Source: Candidatus Argoarchaeum ethanivorans (GTDB taxonomy: Archaea > Halobacteriota > Methanosarcinia > Methanosarcinales > EX4572-44). From it: DNA of 64,000 bases. The DNA is taken from assembly GCA_004193545.1 (NCBI GenBank), contig RPGO01000028.1, positions 1-64,000 on the forward strand. The letters are read 5' to 3'. The notes under the pieces were generated by a model that was not told the origin of the DNA, did no database searches, and was given only the letters and a program-made list of their open reading frames with translations. Numbering within the stretch: the stretch's first letter is position 1; every line of letters starts with the position of its first letter. Of the stretch, positions 35,984 through 44,817 are shown in pieces. The position numbers and the translations under genes were made by a program.

Positions 35984-36253
35984 ATGGGAACTGTAGTTGC
36001 AAAAATAAAAGTAATGCCAAAGTCGACTGAGACAGACTTTGAAATGCTAAAAACAAACATCGAAAAAGTAATCCCAAAAGGAGTGCGACTTTCTAGTTTT
36101 ATGGAGGAACCTGTCGCTTTTGGTCTCAAAGCATTGATAGTAGTAATAGTACTGGAAGACAACGAAGGCGGCACCGAGTCAGCAGAATCTGCCATTTCCT
36201 CTGTTGAAGATGTTGAAAGCATCCAGGTAGTAGAGGTTGGAAGAGCGTTTTAA
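35984..36253 (+). CDS. ef1b: Elongation factor 1-beta
   Basis: Archaeal aEF1B, the guanine-nucleotide exchange factor for aEF1A. 89 aa, the normal length: MGTVVAKIKVMPKSTETDFE start, central FMEEPVAFGLKALIVVIVLE, and the closing DVESIQVVEVGRAF with the conserved aromatic C-terminus that enters the aEF1A nucleotide pocket region. A GGTGA ribosome-binding site (35972-35976) overlaps the end of the preceding zinc-ribbon gene. A palindromic repeat cluster begins within 10 bp of the stop. Confidence 0.96.
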   Translation: MGTVVAKIKVMPKSTETDFEMLKTNIEKVIPKGVRLSSFMEEPVAFGLKALIVVIVLEDNEGGTESAESAISSVEDVESIQVVEVGRAF

Positions 36254-36257
36254 CACC

Positions 36258-36425
36258 TGCACTGCAAAGCTACGCTTTGCAGAAAACAACTCTCGACTGC
36301 ACAACTTCGTTGTGCAGAAATTAATTCTTGACTTTCACAAGCACTGCACAACTTCGTGTGCGGAAAATAACTGGCAACTCTTAATTCTCGATTGCGAAGC
36401 AATCAAGTGCGCAAAGCAATTGAGT
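36258..36425. repeat. Dispersed palindromic repeat cluster
   Basis: Contains CTGCAAAGC-TAC-GCTTTGCAG (36262-36282), CTGCACAAC-TTC-GTTGTGCAG (about 36297-36317), a decayed copy near 36346 and CTCGATTGC-GAA-GCAATCAAG near 36386, joined by AGAAAACAACT-type linkers. The first stem differs from the others by compensating changes. Confidence 0.8.
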
Positions 36426-36455
36426 GAGTAAGCAAGCTTGACACCTACATTTTTC

Positions 36456-36527
36456 GGGCTCGTAGATCAGGGGTAGATCGTTGCGTTCGCAACGCAAAGG
36501 CCGCGGGTTCAAATCCCGCCGGGTCCA
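36456..36527 (+). tRNA. tRNA-Ala (CGC)
   Basis: 72 nt fold: acceptor GGGCTCG/CGGGTCC, anticodon stem TTGCG/CGCAA with loop TTCGCAA, T arm GCGGG-TTCAAAT-CCCGC, discriminator A. The G3:U70 wobble pair, the alanine identity element, is present. CCA is not encoded. Confidence 0.95.
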
Positions 36528-36579
36528 GTAACAAAACCATAAAAAAAGACAATATATGACAAAAGACAGTGTATTACTA

Positions 36580-36654
36580 TAGCGGGGAATGGATTCGAAC
36601 CATTGATCTGCGGGTTATGAGCCCGCCGGGATATCCTGACTACCCTACCCCGCT
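36580..36654 (-). tRNA. Initiator tRNA-Met (CAT)
   Basis: 75 nt on the minus strand. Acceptor begins with A1:U72 (AGCGGGG / CCCCGCT), and the anticodon stem GCGGG-CTCATAA-CCCGC contains the three consecutive G:C pairs typical of initiators. T arm ATGG-TTCGAAT-CCAT. It converges with tRNA-Ala. Confidence 0.93.
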
Positions 36655-36721
36655 CTATTGTAAGTGAAACAGACGCTGAACGTAATCACCATTCATAAAA
36701 GTTTTGGTTGAAAGTCAAGTT

Positions 36722-37033
36722 TTAGTCATATTCTCGCCATGTTCTGCCACATTTGGTGCATCTAAAGAATCTGGTCTCGCTTTCATCAGCACTTCGAAGT
36801 TGTCGCAGCCACCAGTAAGCAGTATCGTTGTTGCATTCTTCGCATCTTACCCGTGTTGTAGGAAGCCCAACTTCTTCGTTTCCTTCCAGTATGGTAACTT
36901 CGTGTGCACTTTGTTTGGTAGTTGTAATAATCTTCTGTTCGGTGTCCATTGGTATTTCTGTTCCGCACTTTCGACATTTAAACATACCATCTGCTGGAAA
37001 CATCATACTTTTACATTTTGGGCAAAACTGCAT
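36722..37033 (-). CDS. tfs: Transcription factor S (TFIIS/Rpb9-like)
   Basis: 103-aa archaeal TFS, which stimulates transcript cleavage in backtracked RNA polymerase. N-terminal zinc ribbon FCPKCKSMMFPADGMFKCRKCG, C-terminal zinc ribbon CEECNNDTAYWWLRQLRSAD followed by the catalytic acidic pair in the hairpin (SADESET) and RFFRCTKCGRTWREYD. Both C4 sites are complete and the Asp-Glu is present, so an active cleavage factor is expected. It is separate from its neighbours, divergent from the Hdr operon 275 bp away. Confidence 0.96.
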   Translation of the reverse strand: MQFCPKCKSMMFPADGMFKCRKCGTEIPMDTEQKIITTTKQSAHEVTILEGNEEVGLPTTRVRCEECNNDTAYWWLRQLRSADESETRFFRCTKCGRTWREYD

Positions 37034-37307
37034 TATACTATTGAACCTCTCAAATCTTTAAAACTTAAGTCTTTTTTGCTATTTACTATGCAAACGCATC
37101 TTTTATAGTCTTCTCATATTAAAGCTTGCGGATAGAAATTTATAGAAAAAATTAAATATTAATTTTAACAAGATAAAGATAGGAAGGATTAAATATTAGG
37201 TTATCAACTAACAAGCATTATGCAAGTTGGAATACCACTTTATGATTTCGTATATCACACAGCACTGGTGACATACGAAAAGAATATATTTATTATGAGG
37301 TAACAAA

Positions 37308-37904
37308 ATGTCGGTTAATGCGTGGGAACTCGATCCAGAATTCAAGTATAAGGTTGCATCAACCCCGGGTGGGGAGAATATCATGCGCTGCTTCCAGTGT
37401 TCAACATGTACTGCAAGCTGTCCAATCGCTGATATTGACTCAAATTATAATCCAAGAAAGACTATTCGAATGACTTTACTTGGCATGAAAAACAAGGTTC
37501 TATCAAGCGACGAGATATGGATGTGTGCTATCTGCCAGATGTGTACTGAGCGGTGTCCGCAGGATGTCAGAATTTCTGATGTGATGGGCGCAATACGACA
37601 GGTCGCTGAAAAAGAAGCTGAAAAAGGCAACATTGATATAAAAAGCGTCAGGCCAACGTTTGAAAAGGCTTTCATGCACCAGATAGAAAAGTACGGTAGA
37701 TCCTACGAAATTGGACTTACGATGGAATACTACCAGAAAGTCCACAAAGGATTTGTTTCTGCTATGATGGCAATGCAGAAAGACTACACAAAGCTTGGGA
37801 TGAGGCTTTTTAAGAAGGGTAAGATGCCAGTAACATCAGTGCTTCCTGAGAAAATAAAGAGAACTGACGAAGTAAAGAAAATATTTAAGAGCATTGGTGA
37901 TTGA
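37308..37904 (+). CDS. hdrC: Heterodisulfide reductase subunit C
   Basis: 198-aa soluble HdrC carrying two 4Fe-4S clusters that pass electrons from HdrA to HdrB. Cluster motifs CFQCSTCTASCPIADI (about 28-43) and CAICQMCTERCPQDVRISDV (about 74-93). A GAGGTAAC lies just before ATG and an AT-rich AAGAATATATTTATTATG region upstream may hold the promoter. First gene of a tightly packed six-gene operon: hdrC, hdrB, hdrA, mvhD, fdhB-like, fdhA-like. hdrB follows after 1 bp. Confidence 0.95.
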   Translation: MSVNAWELDPEFKYKVASTPGGENIMRCFQCSTCTASCPIADIDSNYNPRKTIRMTLLGMKNKVLSSDEIWMCAICQMCTERCPQDVRISDVMGAIRQVAEKEAEKGNIDIKSVRPTFEKAFMHQIEKYGRSYEIGLTMEYYQKVHKGFVSAMMAMQKDYTKLGMRLFKKGKMPVTSVLPEKIKRTDEVKKIFKSIGD

Positions 37905-37905
37905 G

Positions 37906-38778
37906 ATGAGTACGAGTGTTACAAAGTTAGCATATTATCCTGGGTGTGCAGGTGCTACACATGCAGTAGATCAGGAGATGTCAACAAAAGCTGTGTTTGA
38001 GCAGCTTGGAATTGAGTTAATTGAGATGGAGGATTGGAACTGCTGCGGGGCTGCCGAGGCAGAGGATCCAAACATGGTTTACGCACTGAATGCAAGAAAC
38101 CTTGTTATTGCAGAAAAGGAGGGGCTAAACGTTGCAACTCCGTGTAGTATATGTTTTTACAATTTAGCACGAACTGATAAAGCGCTCAAAGAAGATGAGA
38201 ACTTACGCAAAAAAATGAGAGATATGGATCCATCTCTTGATTATAAGGGGACAATAAATGCAAAACATACGCTGGATATCCTTGTAAATGATGTAGGTCT
38301 TGACGAGATAGGTAAGAAAATCAAGAAGAAAGTAGCAGTGAAAGTGGCTCCTTATTATGGCTGTTACCTTGAACGGCCGTCTGAAATCGGTTTTGACAAC
38401 CCTGAAAGACCTGAGTTGATGGACAAAATAGTAGAGTTGGCCGGAGGTACCCCCATTCCATTCAGGCAGATGAGGATACGGTGCTGTGGTGGACCTTTGA
38501 TGATGACAAGAGGCGACCTGGCATTTGAAATGTCAAAAAGAGTTCTCGAGGCTGCTAAAAAGGAAGGTGCTGATTGTATCATCACAGCATGTCCACTCTG
38601 TCACATGATGCTGGATGCAAAGCAGCCTGATATAGAAGAGTTTTTCAATATCACAATAGGCATGCCTGTGTTATATTTCTCACAGCTTCTTGGTCTTGCA
38701 TTAGGAGTTGAACCAAAGAAGCTGGCACTGAATAAGAATATCGTATCTACAAAAGAGATTGAAGAAAAGGTAATCTGA
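37906..38778 (+). CDS. hdrB: Heterodisulfide reductase subunit B
   Basis: Catalytic HdrB with two CCG domains that bind the noncubane 4Fe-4S clusters reducing CoM-S-S-CoB. First domain: LAYYPGCAGATH and WNCCGAAEAED; second: APYYGCYLERPSE, RIRCCGGPLMMTRGD and ITACPLCHMMLD. 290 aa, the usual size. The start at 37906 (MSTSVTKLAYY) is used because the GGTGA ribosome-binding site precedes it properly; a 4-codon upstream alternative (37894) would overlap hdrC. All cluster Cys are present, so disulfide reduction is expected. Confidence 0.95.
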   Translation: MSTSVTKLAYYPGCAGATHAVDQEMSTKAVFEQLGIELIEMEDWNCCGAAEAEDPNMVYALNARNLVIAEKEGLNVATPCSICFYNLARTDKALKEDENLRKKMRDMDPSLDYKGTINAKHTLDILVNDVGLDEIGKKIKKKVAVKVAPYYGCYLERPSEIGFDNPERPELMDKIVELAGGTPIPFRQMRIRCCGGPLMMTRGDLAFEMSKRVLEAAKKEGADCIITACPLCHMMLDAKQPDIEEFFNITIGMPVLYFSQLLGLALGVEPKKLALNKNIVSTKEIEEKVI

Positions 38779-38804
38779 TAACAAAAATGGAGGATGAATA
38801 AAAC

Positions 38805-41792
38805 ATGGAAAAAGTAGGATCAGTTTTGGTGGTAGGTGGAGGTGTTGGAGGAATACAAGCTTCTTTAGACCTTGCAGATTCTGGCTACAAAGTATATTTG
38901 ATTGAACATCGACCTTCCATCGGTGGAGGAATGGCACAGCTTGACAAAACATTTCCAACATGCGATTGTTCACTCTGTATAGAGTCCCCAAAACTGGTAG
39001 AGTCATCAAGACATCCAAACATTGATGTGCTTGGATATACAGAGCTTCTATCGGTCGGTGGCGAGTCCGGAAATTTTATTGCAAAAATAAAGAAGAAAAC
39101 CAGACATGTTGATATAAATATATGTACAGGTTGCGGTGCATGTACTCAAAAATGTGTTGTAAAAAAAATACCAAGCGAATTCGATGAGGGGATAGGAGAA
39201 CGAAGAGCAATATACATACCATTTTCTCAAGCAGTTCCTAACAAGGCAACAATAGATATTGATCATTGCAGAATATTTGCCCAGAACAAGATCTGTAAAG
39301 TCTGTCAAAAAGCATGTACAGCAGGTGCAATAGATTTTGATCTGAAGGATGAATATGAAGATCTGGATGTTGGAGCAATACTATTTGCAACCGGAGCTGT
39401 TCCGTATGACCCATCAGAGCTAAAACAGTACCTTCCGGACCATCCGGATGTGTTAACTGCAATGCAATATGAACGGTTGATGTGTGCCAATGGACCAACT
39501 ATTGGTCACGTAAAACGATTTTCAGATGGGGAAGAGCCAAAAAGAATTGCGTTTATTCAATGCGTAGGATCAAGAAATCCAAAAATAGGTATCGAATATT
39601 GTTCTGCCGTTTGTTGTAATTATGCAACGAAAGAGTCAATTATAACGAAAGAACACAATAGAGATACTGATATTTCCATATTCTATATGGATTACAGAGC
39701 ATGCGGCAAGGGATTTGAAGAATTTTACAAGCGTGGGCAGGATGATTATGGAATCAATTATGTCAGGTCACGAGTTGCGGAAGTCTATGAATCAGATGGA
39801 AATTTAACTATTAAATACGAAGACCTTGCTGAAGCGAAGCTCAAGGAAGAACAATTTGATATGGTAATCTTATCTGTTGGCTTATCTCAGTCAAAGAAAA
39901 CACAGGAGCTTATAACAAGTATTGGTGTTGACTTGAATGAGTTTGGAAACTTGGCAACAACCATAGACCACCCGGTAGAGACAAACGTCAAGGGAATCTT
40001 TGTGTGCGGTACTGCCCAGGGCCCAAAAGATATTCCGGAGACTGTCGCACAATCAAGTGGTGCCGCTGGAAAGATAGGTTCACTTCTTTCAGAAGCCAGG
40101 AATACACTGACCACAAAAAAAGAGCTTCCACCAGAAAAAGATGTTCTTGGTCTTGAGCCAAGAATTGGCGTATTTGTGTGCCACTGTGGGATAAATATCG
40201 GAGGCATTGTTAATATTCCCGAGGTTGTTGAATACGTAAAAACACTTCCAAATGTCGTTTATGCAACAGAGGTGCCTTATGCGTGCTCTGATGATGGAAA
40301 CAAACAAATATTTGACAAAATACATGAACTTGATTTGAGCAGAGTTGTTATGGCTGCATGCACGCCAAGAACGCACGAACCACTCTTCCATGCAACCTGT
40401 GCAGAAGCCGGATTAAATCCATTCCTCTTTGAGTTTGCCAATATCAGGGAACACTGTTCCTGGATACACATGAATGAAAAAGAGAAGGCAACAGAGAAGG
40501 CAAAAGAAATTGTCAGGATGTCTATTGCAAAGGCAAGGTTACTTGAACCACTGGGAAGAGGAGAGATTCCAGTTAATCAAAAAGCACTTGTGATTGGCGC
40601 TGGAATCAGTGGAATGTCAGCGGCTCTTGATTTAGCAGCTGGGGGATTTCCAGTATACCTTGTTGAGAGAACCGGGGAACTCGGGGGACTTCTCAAACAC
40701 ATCACATCGCTTCCCAATGGAGAAGACCCTGAACAGATTGTGAATAACACGATAAAAAAAGTGGAAGAAAATAATCTCATCACAGTTTATCCAAATTCCG
40801 AGGTCTCTGATGTCTCTGGGAGTGTAGGAGACTTCAAGGCAAAGGTCATATCACCTGAAAAAGAGGAAGAGATAGACTTTGGTATTGCAATTATCGCAAC
40901 CGGTGGCGAAGCGTTCAAACCGGAAGGATACTATGGATACGATGGAAAAAGAGTCATCACACAGTTTGAACTCGAAAAAATCATAGACAAGGTAGAGGCA
41001 AAAACGATTGTAATGATCCAATGTGTTGGAGCAAGAGAGGAAGCGCCAAGAACATATTGCTCCAAGATATGCTGTACTGAGGCAGTAAAGAATGCGATAA
41101 GAATAAAGAAACAAAAACCAAAAACAGATATTTTCATCCTCTATAAAGATGTCAGAACGTATGGAACAAACGAAGTATTATACACGAAAGCAAGAGAAGC
41201 CGGAGTTATATTCGTACGATATGATGATCTAAGAAAACCAGTCGTCAATGAGTATGTCGATGTTTATGATGAATTCATTGGTGAAAACATAAAAATAAAA
41301 CCAGATCTGGTTGTTTTGAGCACTCCAATGGTTCCAAACGATGACAATGCCGAAGTCGGGAAGATGTTTAAAGTCCCTCTTGCACCAACAAAATTCTTCT
41401 TTGAAGCACATGTAAAACTCAGGCCAGTTGACTTTGCTACAGATGGTGTATATCTCTGTGGACTCGCACATGGGCCAAAACCGATCGATGAGTGCATTGC
41501 ACAGGCAAGTGCTGCAGCAGGAAGAGCATCAATTCCACTGGCTGCCGGAAAGGTGATTGCAGAGGCAATCGTTGCAAGTCCCGATGAAGAAAGATGTGTT
41601 GGCTGTGCTATTTGTGAAGATAAATGTGCATACCTGGCAGTAACGATCGAAGATGGAAAAGCAGTGGTGAATAAAGCAATGTGCAAAGGATGCGGCACAT
41701 GTGTTACAGCCTGCCCGACTGGCGCAATGGAGCAACTGCACTTTAAGAATAACCAGATACTTGCACAAGTAAAACATGCATTTGCGTGGTGA
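38805..41792 (+). CDS. hdrA: Double-length HdrA (tandem HdrA fusion)
   Basis: 995 aa, well above the usual 650-800. It contains two HdrA-like halves. The first (about 1-440) has FAD motif VLVVGGGVGGIQASLDLADS (8-27), IESPKLVESSRHPNIDV, and the CTGCGACTQKC cluster near 107. The second (about 450-995) begins VFVCHCGINIGGIVNIPEVV near 457, has a second FAD motif ALVIGAGISGMSAALDL near 597, and ends in two ferredoxin-type motifs CVGCAICEDKC (about 931) and CKGCGTCVTACP (about 960). HdrA is the flavin site for electron bifurcation/confurcation among ferredoxin, F420 and heterodisulfide. Two flavins may allow an additional partner; that is inference. Fused HdrA forms are known in some archaea and sulfate reducers. 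Confidence 0.92.
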   Translation: MEKVGSVLVVGGGVGGIQASLDLADSGYKVYLIEHRPSIGGGMAQLDKTFPTCDCSLCIESPKLVESSRHPNIDVLGYTELLSVGGESGNFIAKIKKKTRHVDINICTGCGACTQKCVVKKIPSEFDEGIGERRAIYIPFSQAVPNKATIDIDHCRIFAQNKICKVCQKACTAGAIDFDLKDEYEDLDVGAILFATGAVPYDPSELKQYLPDHPDVLTAMQYERLMCANGPTIGHVKRFSDGEEPKRIAFIQCVGSRNPKIGIEYCSAVCCNYATKESIITKEHNRDTDISIFYMDYRACGKGFEEFYKRGQDDYGINYVRSRVAEVYESDGNLTIKYEDLAEAKLKEEQFDMVILSVGLSQSKKTQELITSIGVDLNEFGNLATTIDHPVETNVKGIFVCGTAQGPKDIPETVAQSSGAAGKIGSLLSEARNTLTTKKELPPEKDVLGLEPRIGVFVCHCGINIGGIVNIPEVVEYVKTLPNVVYATEVPYACSDDGNKQIFDKIHELDLSRVVMAACTPRTHEPLFHATCAEAGLNPFLFEFANIREHCSWIHMNEKEKATEKAKEIVRMSIAKARLLEPLGRGEIPVNQKALVIGAGISGMSAALDLAAGGFPVYLVERTGELGGLLKHITSLPNGEDPEQIVNNTIKKVEENNLITVYPNSEVSDVSGSVGDFKAKVISPEKEEEIDFGIAIIATGGEAFKPEGYYGYDGKRVITQFELEKIIDKVEAKTIVMIQCVGAREEAPRTYCSKICCTEAVKNAIRIKKQKPKTDIFILYKDVRTYGTNEVLYTKAREAGVIFVRYDDLRKPVVNEYVDVYDEFIGENIKIKPDLVVLSTPMVPNDDNAEVGKMFKVPLAPTKFFFEAHVKLRPVDFATDGVYLCGLAHGPKPIDECIAQASAAAGRASIPLAAGKVIAEAIVASPDEERCVGCAICEDKCAYLAVTIEDGKAVVNKAMCKGCGTCVTACPTGAMEQLHFKNNQILAQVKHAFAW

Positions 41793-41799
41793 TCGATAG

Positions 41800-42225
41800 A
41801 TGGAAGAAGAATGGACCCCTAAGATAACATTGTTCTGTTGTAACTGGTGTTCCTATGCAGGATCTGACGATGCTGGCGTGGGACGAAAACAGCAGCCACC
41901 AAGCACACGAACGATTAGAGTGATGTGTTCCGGTAGAACCGATCCAGGATTTGTGCTCACTGCACTGATGGAAGGATCGGATGCAGTACTCTTTACCGGA
42001 TGTCATATCGGAGACTGCCACTATATCAGTGGAAATTATAAAGCAAAAAAGAGATTTGAAATGCTAAAAGAAATTTTAGATGAAATTGGACTGGAAGATG
42101 AGCGGTTACAATTACAATGGATATCTGCTTCAGAAGGAAGTGAATTCGCCGAATACATACGGAAAGTAACCGAGGAAATAAAAGCAATTGGTCCAAGCCC
42201 GCTCAGACAGGAGTGGATGAAATGA
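41800..42225 (+). CDS. mvhD: MvhD-like Fe-S linker subunit
   Basis: 141-aa MvhD protein, a 2Fe-2S subunit linking HdrA to a hydrogenase or formate/F420 dehydrogenase. Motifs ITLFCCNWCSYAGSDDAGVG near 10-29, VMCSGRTDPGFVLTAL near 46, and LFTGCHIGDCHY near 66 supply the Cys ligands. It starts 7 bp after hdrA and its TGA overlaps the following ATG (ATGA at 42222), so translation into the fdhB-like gene is coupled. Here it likely joins HdrA to the F420-dependent subunit next door rather than a hydrogenase, because no mvhAG is present. Confidence 0.94.
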   Translation: MEEEWTPKITLFCCNWCSYAGSDDAGVGRKQQPPSTRTIRVMCSGRTDPGFVLTALMEGSDAVLFTGCHIGDCHYISGNYKAKKRFEMLKEILDEIGLEDERLQLQWISASEGSEFAEYIRKVTEEIKAIGPSPLRQEWMK

Positions 42226-43370
42226 ATATTGGAGATCGTATCGTTGCATGGAGCAAGGATGAAGAGATAAAAAAGGAAGGTGCATCTGGTGGTCTGGTTA
42301 CTTCACTACTAACTGCTGCATTAAAAGGAGAGCTGGTTGACGAGGTCATTGCTTTACAAAAGGTAAGTGAGTTCGAAGGAGTTCCGATAAGAACCTCGAA
42401 CGTTGATGAAGTAATAAAATGTTCAGGATCACTTCATGCTGCACCAATCAATCTAACAAAATTTGCAGTTCGCTTCTTTGAAGCGCATCCAGACGGAACC
42501 CTCGCTCTTCCCGCAAAACCATGCGATGCAAGAGGAATAATCGAACAGGCAAAAAGAAAAAAAATTAACCTTGAGAAAACCTATTTGATCGGACTAAATT
42601 GTGGGGGAACCATGCCCCCGATCACAACCATGAAAATGCTTGAGAAAATGTATGAAATAAATCCGGACGATGTAATCGAAGAAGAAATAGAAAGGGGAAA
42701 ACTCATATTCAAAACAGAAAAAGAAGAAAAGGCAATTTCTATTGATGAACTCGAAGAGGCTGGATACGGAAGAAGAGAGAATTGTAGGTACTGTGAAACA
42801 AATATACCAGTGATGACTGATGTAGCATGCGGGAACTGGGGTGCAGGCAAAAACGAGACGTTTGTGGAAATCTTTACGGAAAAAGGCTTAAAATTGATGA
42901 ATAATGCAATTGAACTTGGATTAATTGAAACTGCACCAGCCACAGAAAAAGGCATAAAAATAAGAGAAAAGACAAATAGCGTGATGGAAAAGGTTGCAAA
43001 GAAATGGCATAAAAAAATCTTTGTGCCGATTGAAGATAGACTGGAGCGATTCCATTACTATATGGACGTCATGGAAGATTGCATCGATTGCGAGGCATGT
43101 AAATATGTTTGTCCTGTATGCGCATGTGATGAATCAAAGTGTATCGACTTCTATGATCCAATGGATTCACATAAAATCAGCATTTACCATCTGGTACGGC
43201 TCTTACACATTTCTGATTCCTGTATAGGATGCGGACAATGCACAGATGTCTGCCCCGCTGAAATTCCCTTGACAATCCTTCACCGACGAATGGCAGACAG
43301 AATACAGGCAAAATACGACTATATTCCTGGTATGGATATGAAAATACCTCCTTCATTCGAGGTGGAATAA
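42222..43370 (+). CDS. fdhB: FrhB/FdhB-like F420-oxidoreductase subunit with two ferredoxin clusters
   Basis: 382 aa. N-terminal F420:flavin oxidoreductase domain of FrhB/FdhB/FpoF type (GASGGLVTSLLTAALKGELV near 25, LPAKPCDARGIIEQAKR, LIGLNCGGTMPP, GRRENCRYCETNIPVMTDVA with cluster Cys, CGNWGAGKN) followed by two 4Fe-4S ferredoxin motifs (CIDCEACKYVCPVC and CIGCGQCTDVCPAEIP). The start at 42222 overlaps the mvhD stop; the upstream in-frame ATG 42213 is less likely. Expected role: exchange of electrons between F420H2 and the Hdr complex. Its stop (TAATG) originally overlapped the next start codon; a palindromic insertion now intervenes. Confidence 0.92.
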   Translation: MNIGDRIVAWSKDEEIKKEGASGGLVTSLLTAALKGELVDEVIALQKVSEFEGVPIRTSNVDEVIKCSGSLHAAPINLTKFAVRFFEAHPDGTLALPAKPCDARGIIEQAKRKKINLEKTYLIGLNCGGTMPPITTMKMLEKMYEINPDDVIEEEIERGKLIFKTEKEEKAISIDELEEAGYGRRENCRYCETNIPVMTDVACGNWGAGKNETFVEIFTEKGLKLMNNAIELGLIETAPATEKGIKIREKTNSVMEKVAKKWHKKIFVPIEDRLERFHYYMDVMEDCIDCEACKYVCPVCACDESKCIDFYDPMDSHKISIYHLVRLLHISDSCIGCGQCTDVCPAEIPLTILHRRMADRIQAKYDYIPGMDMKIPPSFEVE

Positions 43371-43455
43371 TGAACAAGATTTTATGCACTCGATTGCTAA
43401 CGCAATCGAGAATCAAGAGTTATCTTTCATTCGAGGTAGAATAATGAACAAGATT
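43352..43455. repeat. Palindromic repeat insertion with 30-bp flanking duplication
   Basis: Segments 43352-43381 and 43426-43455 are 30-bp direct repeats with one mismatch (GGTGGA versus GGTAGA), each spanning the end of the fdhB frame, TAATG and the first codons AACAAGATT. Between them 44 bp contain the CTCGATTGC-TAAC-GCAATCGAG hairpin of the dispersed repeat family. The arrangement looks like insertion with target duplication. Confidence 0.92.
43370..43444 (+). other. 24-residue mini-ORF bridging fdhB and fdhA-like genes
   Basis: ATG at 43370 overlaps the fdhB stop (TAATG); the frame runs through the repeat (MNKILCTRLLTQSRIKSYLS) and ends TAA at 43442-43444, itself overlapping the ATG of the next gene. 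Start and stop overlaps of both neighbours are thus retained. The peptide is probably only a translational bridge. Confidence 0.6.
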
Positions 43456-44817
43456 GTATGTCCTGGTTGTAATCTCGGTTGCGGACTATATATGAACGAT
43501 GTCCTGTACTTTAGAAAGAATGCTCCAGTTAATTCTGGGAAGCTGTGTAAATTTGGAATGAAGCTTCATAAATATGAAAAAGCACTACCAATGATTGGCG
43601 GAAAAGAGGAAGAGCTGTCAAATGTAATATCTGCTGCTTCAAAGAAACTTGCAGAGACAAAAGATTTTGCATTTGTATCGTTTGGAAACGTAACCTGTGA
43701 GGAGCAGTTAGCATTCACCAAACTTGCAAGCACGGTTGGGTCTGACGTTTATACCTGCATTCCAGGATTTGTTGGTGCAGACATCGAGAAGATAAGGCAG
43801 TCGACTGAAATAATCACATTTATCGATCCGTATACTACTTATCCGCTCATACTAAGGCACATGCTGTATGCAAAAGAAAACGGGGCAAAAATAACGTCTT
43901 ATTACTGGAAAAAGATAAGAATTGCAGACGAATCTGTGATTTTGAATCCAACAGAAATAGATAAAATAAAATCGATTGATTTTGGTGATTCTTTAGTTAT
44001 ATTAGATCTTAATCCTTTAAATCTTGAATTTTCAAATGAGATAATAAACTCTTGCAATAGAGAGAATATTGTATGTCTAAAACCATTCCTGAATTCAACA
44101 GGAGCTTCGTTACTCTCTGGTGGGGAAAAGAGCATATACCAGATACTTGATGAGATAAAAGAGAAGAAAATCAAGGGGCTTTACCTACTCGAATCTGATC
44201 CTAGAATCGTTCCAGACGATGCATTATTGTCTGCATTGGATAAGCTTGACGTTCTAATCGTGCAGCAATCAGCACACAATAGCTTATCTGATCGTGCAAA
44301 CATCGTACTTCCCAACGATAGAACGTTTGAAGGGAAAGGAACTGTTCTCAATTTTGAAGGAAGAGCTCTTGAAACTGAAGGAAAAACAGAGGGGATAAAA
44401 ATAATCAGTGAGATATTGAAATCAGCTGGAAAAGAGGAGACAAGCTACGATAGCTTGCATGCAGAGGTTCTAAGCAAGCTTGGAATTACTGAAATAGATG
44501 AATACGTTGTTCCAGAGCACAACCTTGTATATAAACCAGAGACAGAACTCAAAAAATACGAGGGAGGATCCCATCTCATCTATGTATACACTCCATTCCT
44601 ATGGAATAACACGATAGACAGGGATTTTGTTGAAATAAGCCCTGGTCTGGCAGAATCGTTAAATCTCCACAAAGATGGATTATTGAAGATGACATCTTCA
44701 AAGGGATCTGCTGCTGTAAAATACAAAATAGTTGAGGACGTTCCAGACAACGTCGTTTTATCTCCAATGAAACTCCCAATCAGCACAGACGTGATAACGC
44801 CTATAGAATTTAAATAA
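43444..44817 (+). CDS. Short FdhA/FwdB-like molybdopterin oxidoreductase-family subunit
   Basis: 457 aa from ATG 43444; an upstream in-frame ATG at 43384 lies in the inserted repeat and is rejected. N-terminal 4Fe-4S motif C6-x2-C9-x3-C13-x21-C35 (VCPGCNLGCGLYMNDV, GKLCKFGMK) as in FdhA, FwdB and NuoG; central half-conserved FdhA-like domain (VIVQQSAHNSLSDRANIVLP, FEGKGTVLNFEGRALET); C-terminal dinucleotide-binding-like barrel (SPGLAESLNLHKDGLLKM). It is about 220 residues shorter than catalytic FdhA, and I cannot find the DH(C/U)ARLCH active-site segment. It may be a non-catalytic electron conduit or scaffold in the Hdr-MvhD-FdhB complex. Last gene of the operon. Confidence 0.82.
   Translation: MNKIVCPGCNLGCGLYMNDVLYFRKNAPVNSGKLCKFGMKLHKYEKALPMIGGKEEELSNVISAASKKLAETKDFAFVSFGNVTCEEQLAFTKLASTVGSDVYTCIPGFVGADIEKIRQSTEIITFIDPYTTYPLILRHMLYAKENGAKITSYYWKKIRIADESVILNPTEIDKIKSIDFGDSLVILDLNPLNLEFSNEIINSCNRENIVCLKPFLNSTGASLLSGGEKSIYQILDEIKEKKIKGLYLLESDPRIVPDDALLSALDKLDVLIVQQSAHNSLSDRANIVLPNDRTFEGKGTVLNFEGRALETEGKTEGIKIISEILKSAGKEETSYDSLHAEVLSKLGITEIDEYVVPEHNLVYKPETELKKYEGGSHLIYVYTPFLWNNTIDRDFVEISPGLAESLNLHKDGLLKMTSSKGSAAVKYKIVEDVPDNVVLSPMKLPISTDVITPIEFK

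Noticed and set aside
43384-43443. Upstream ATG giving a 20-residue N-terminal extension of the FdhA-like protein
   Set aside because: These codons lie in the inserted palindromic repeat, and the native ATG at 43444 is coupled to the preceding stop.
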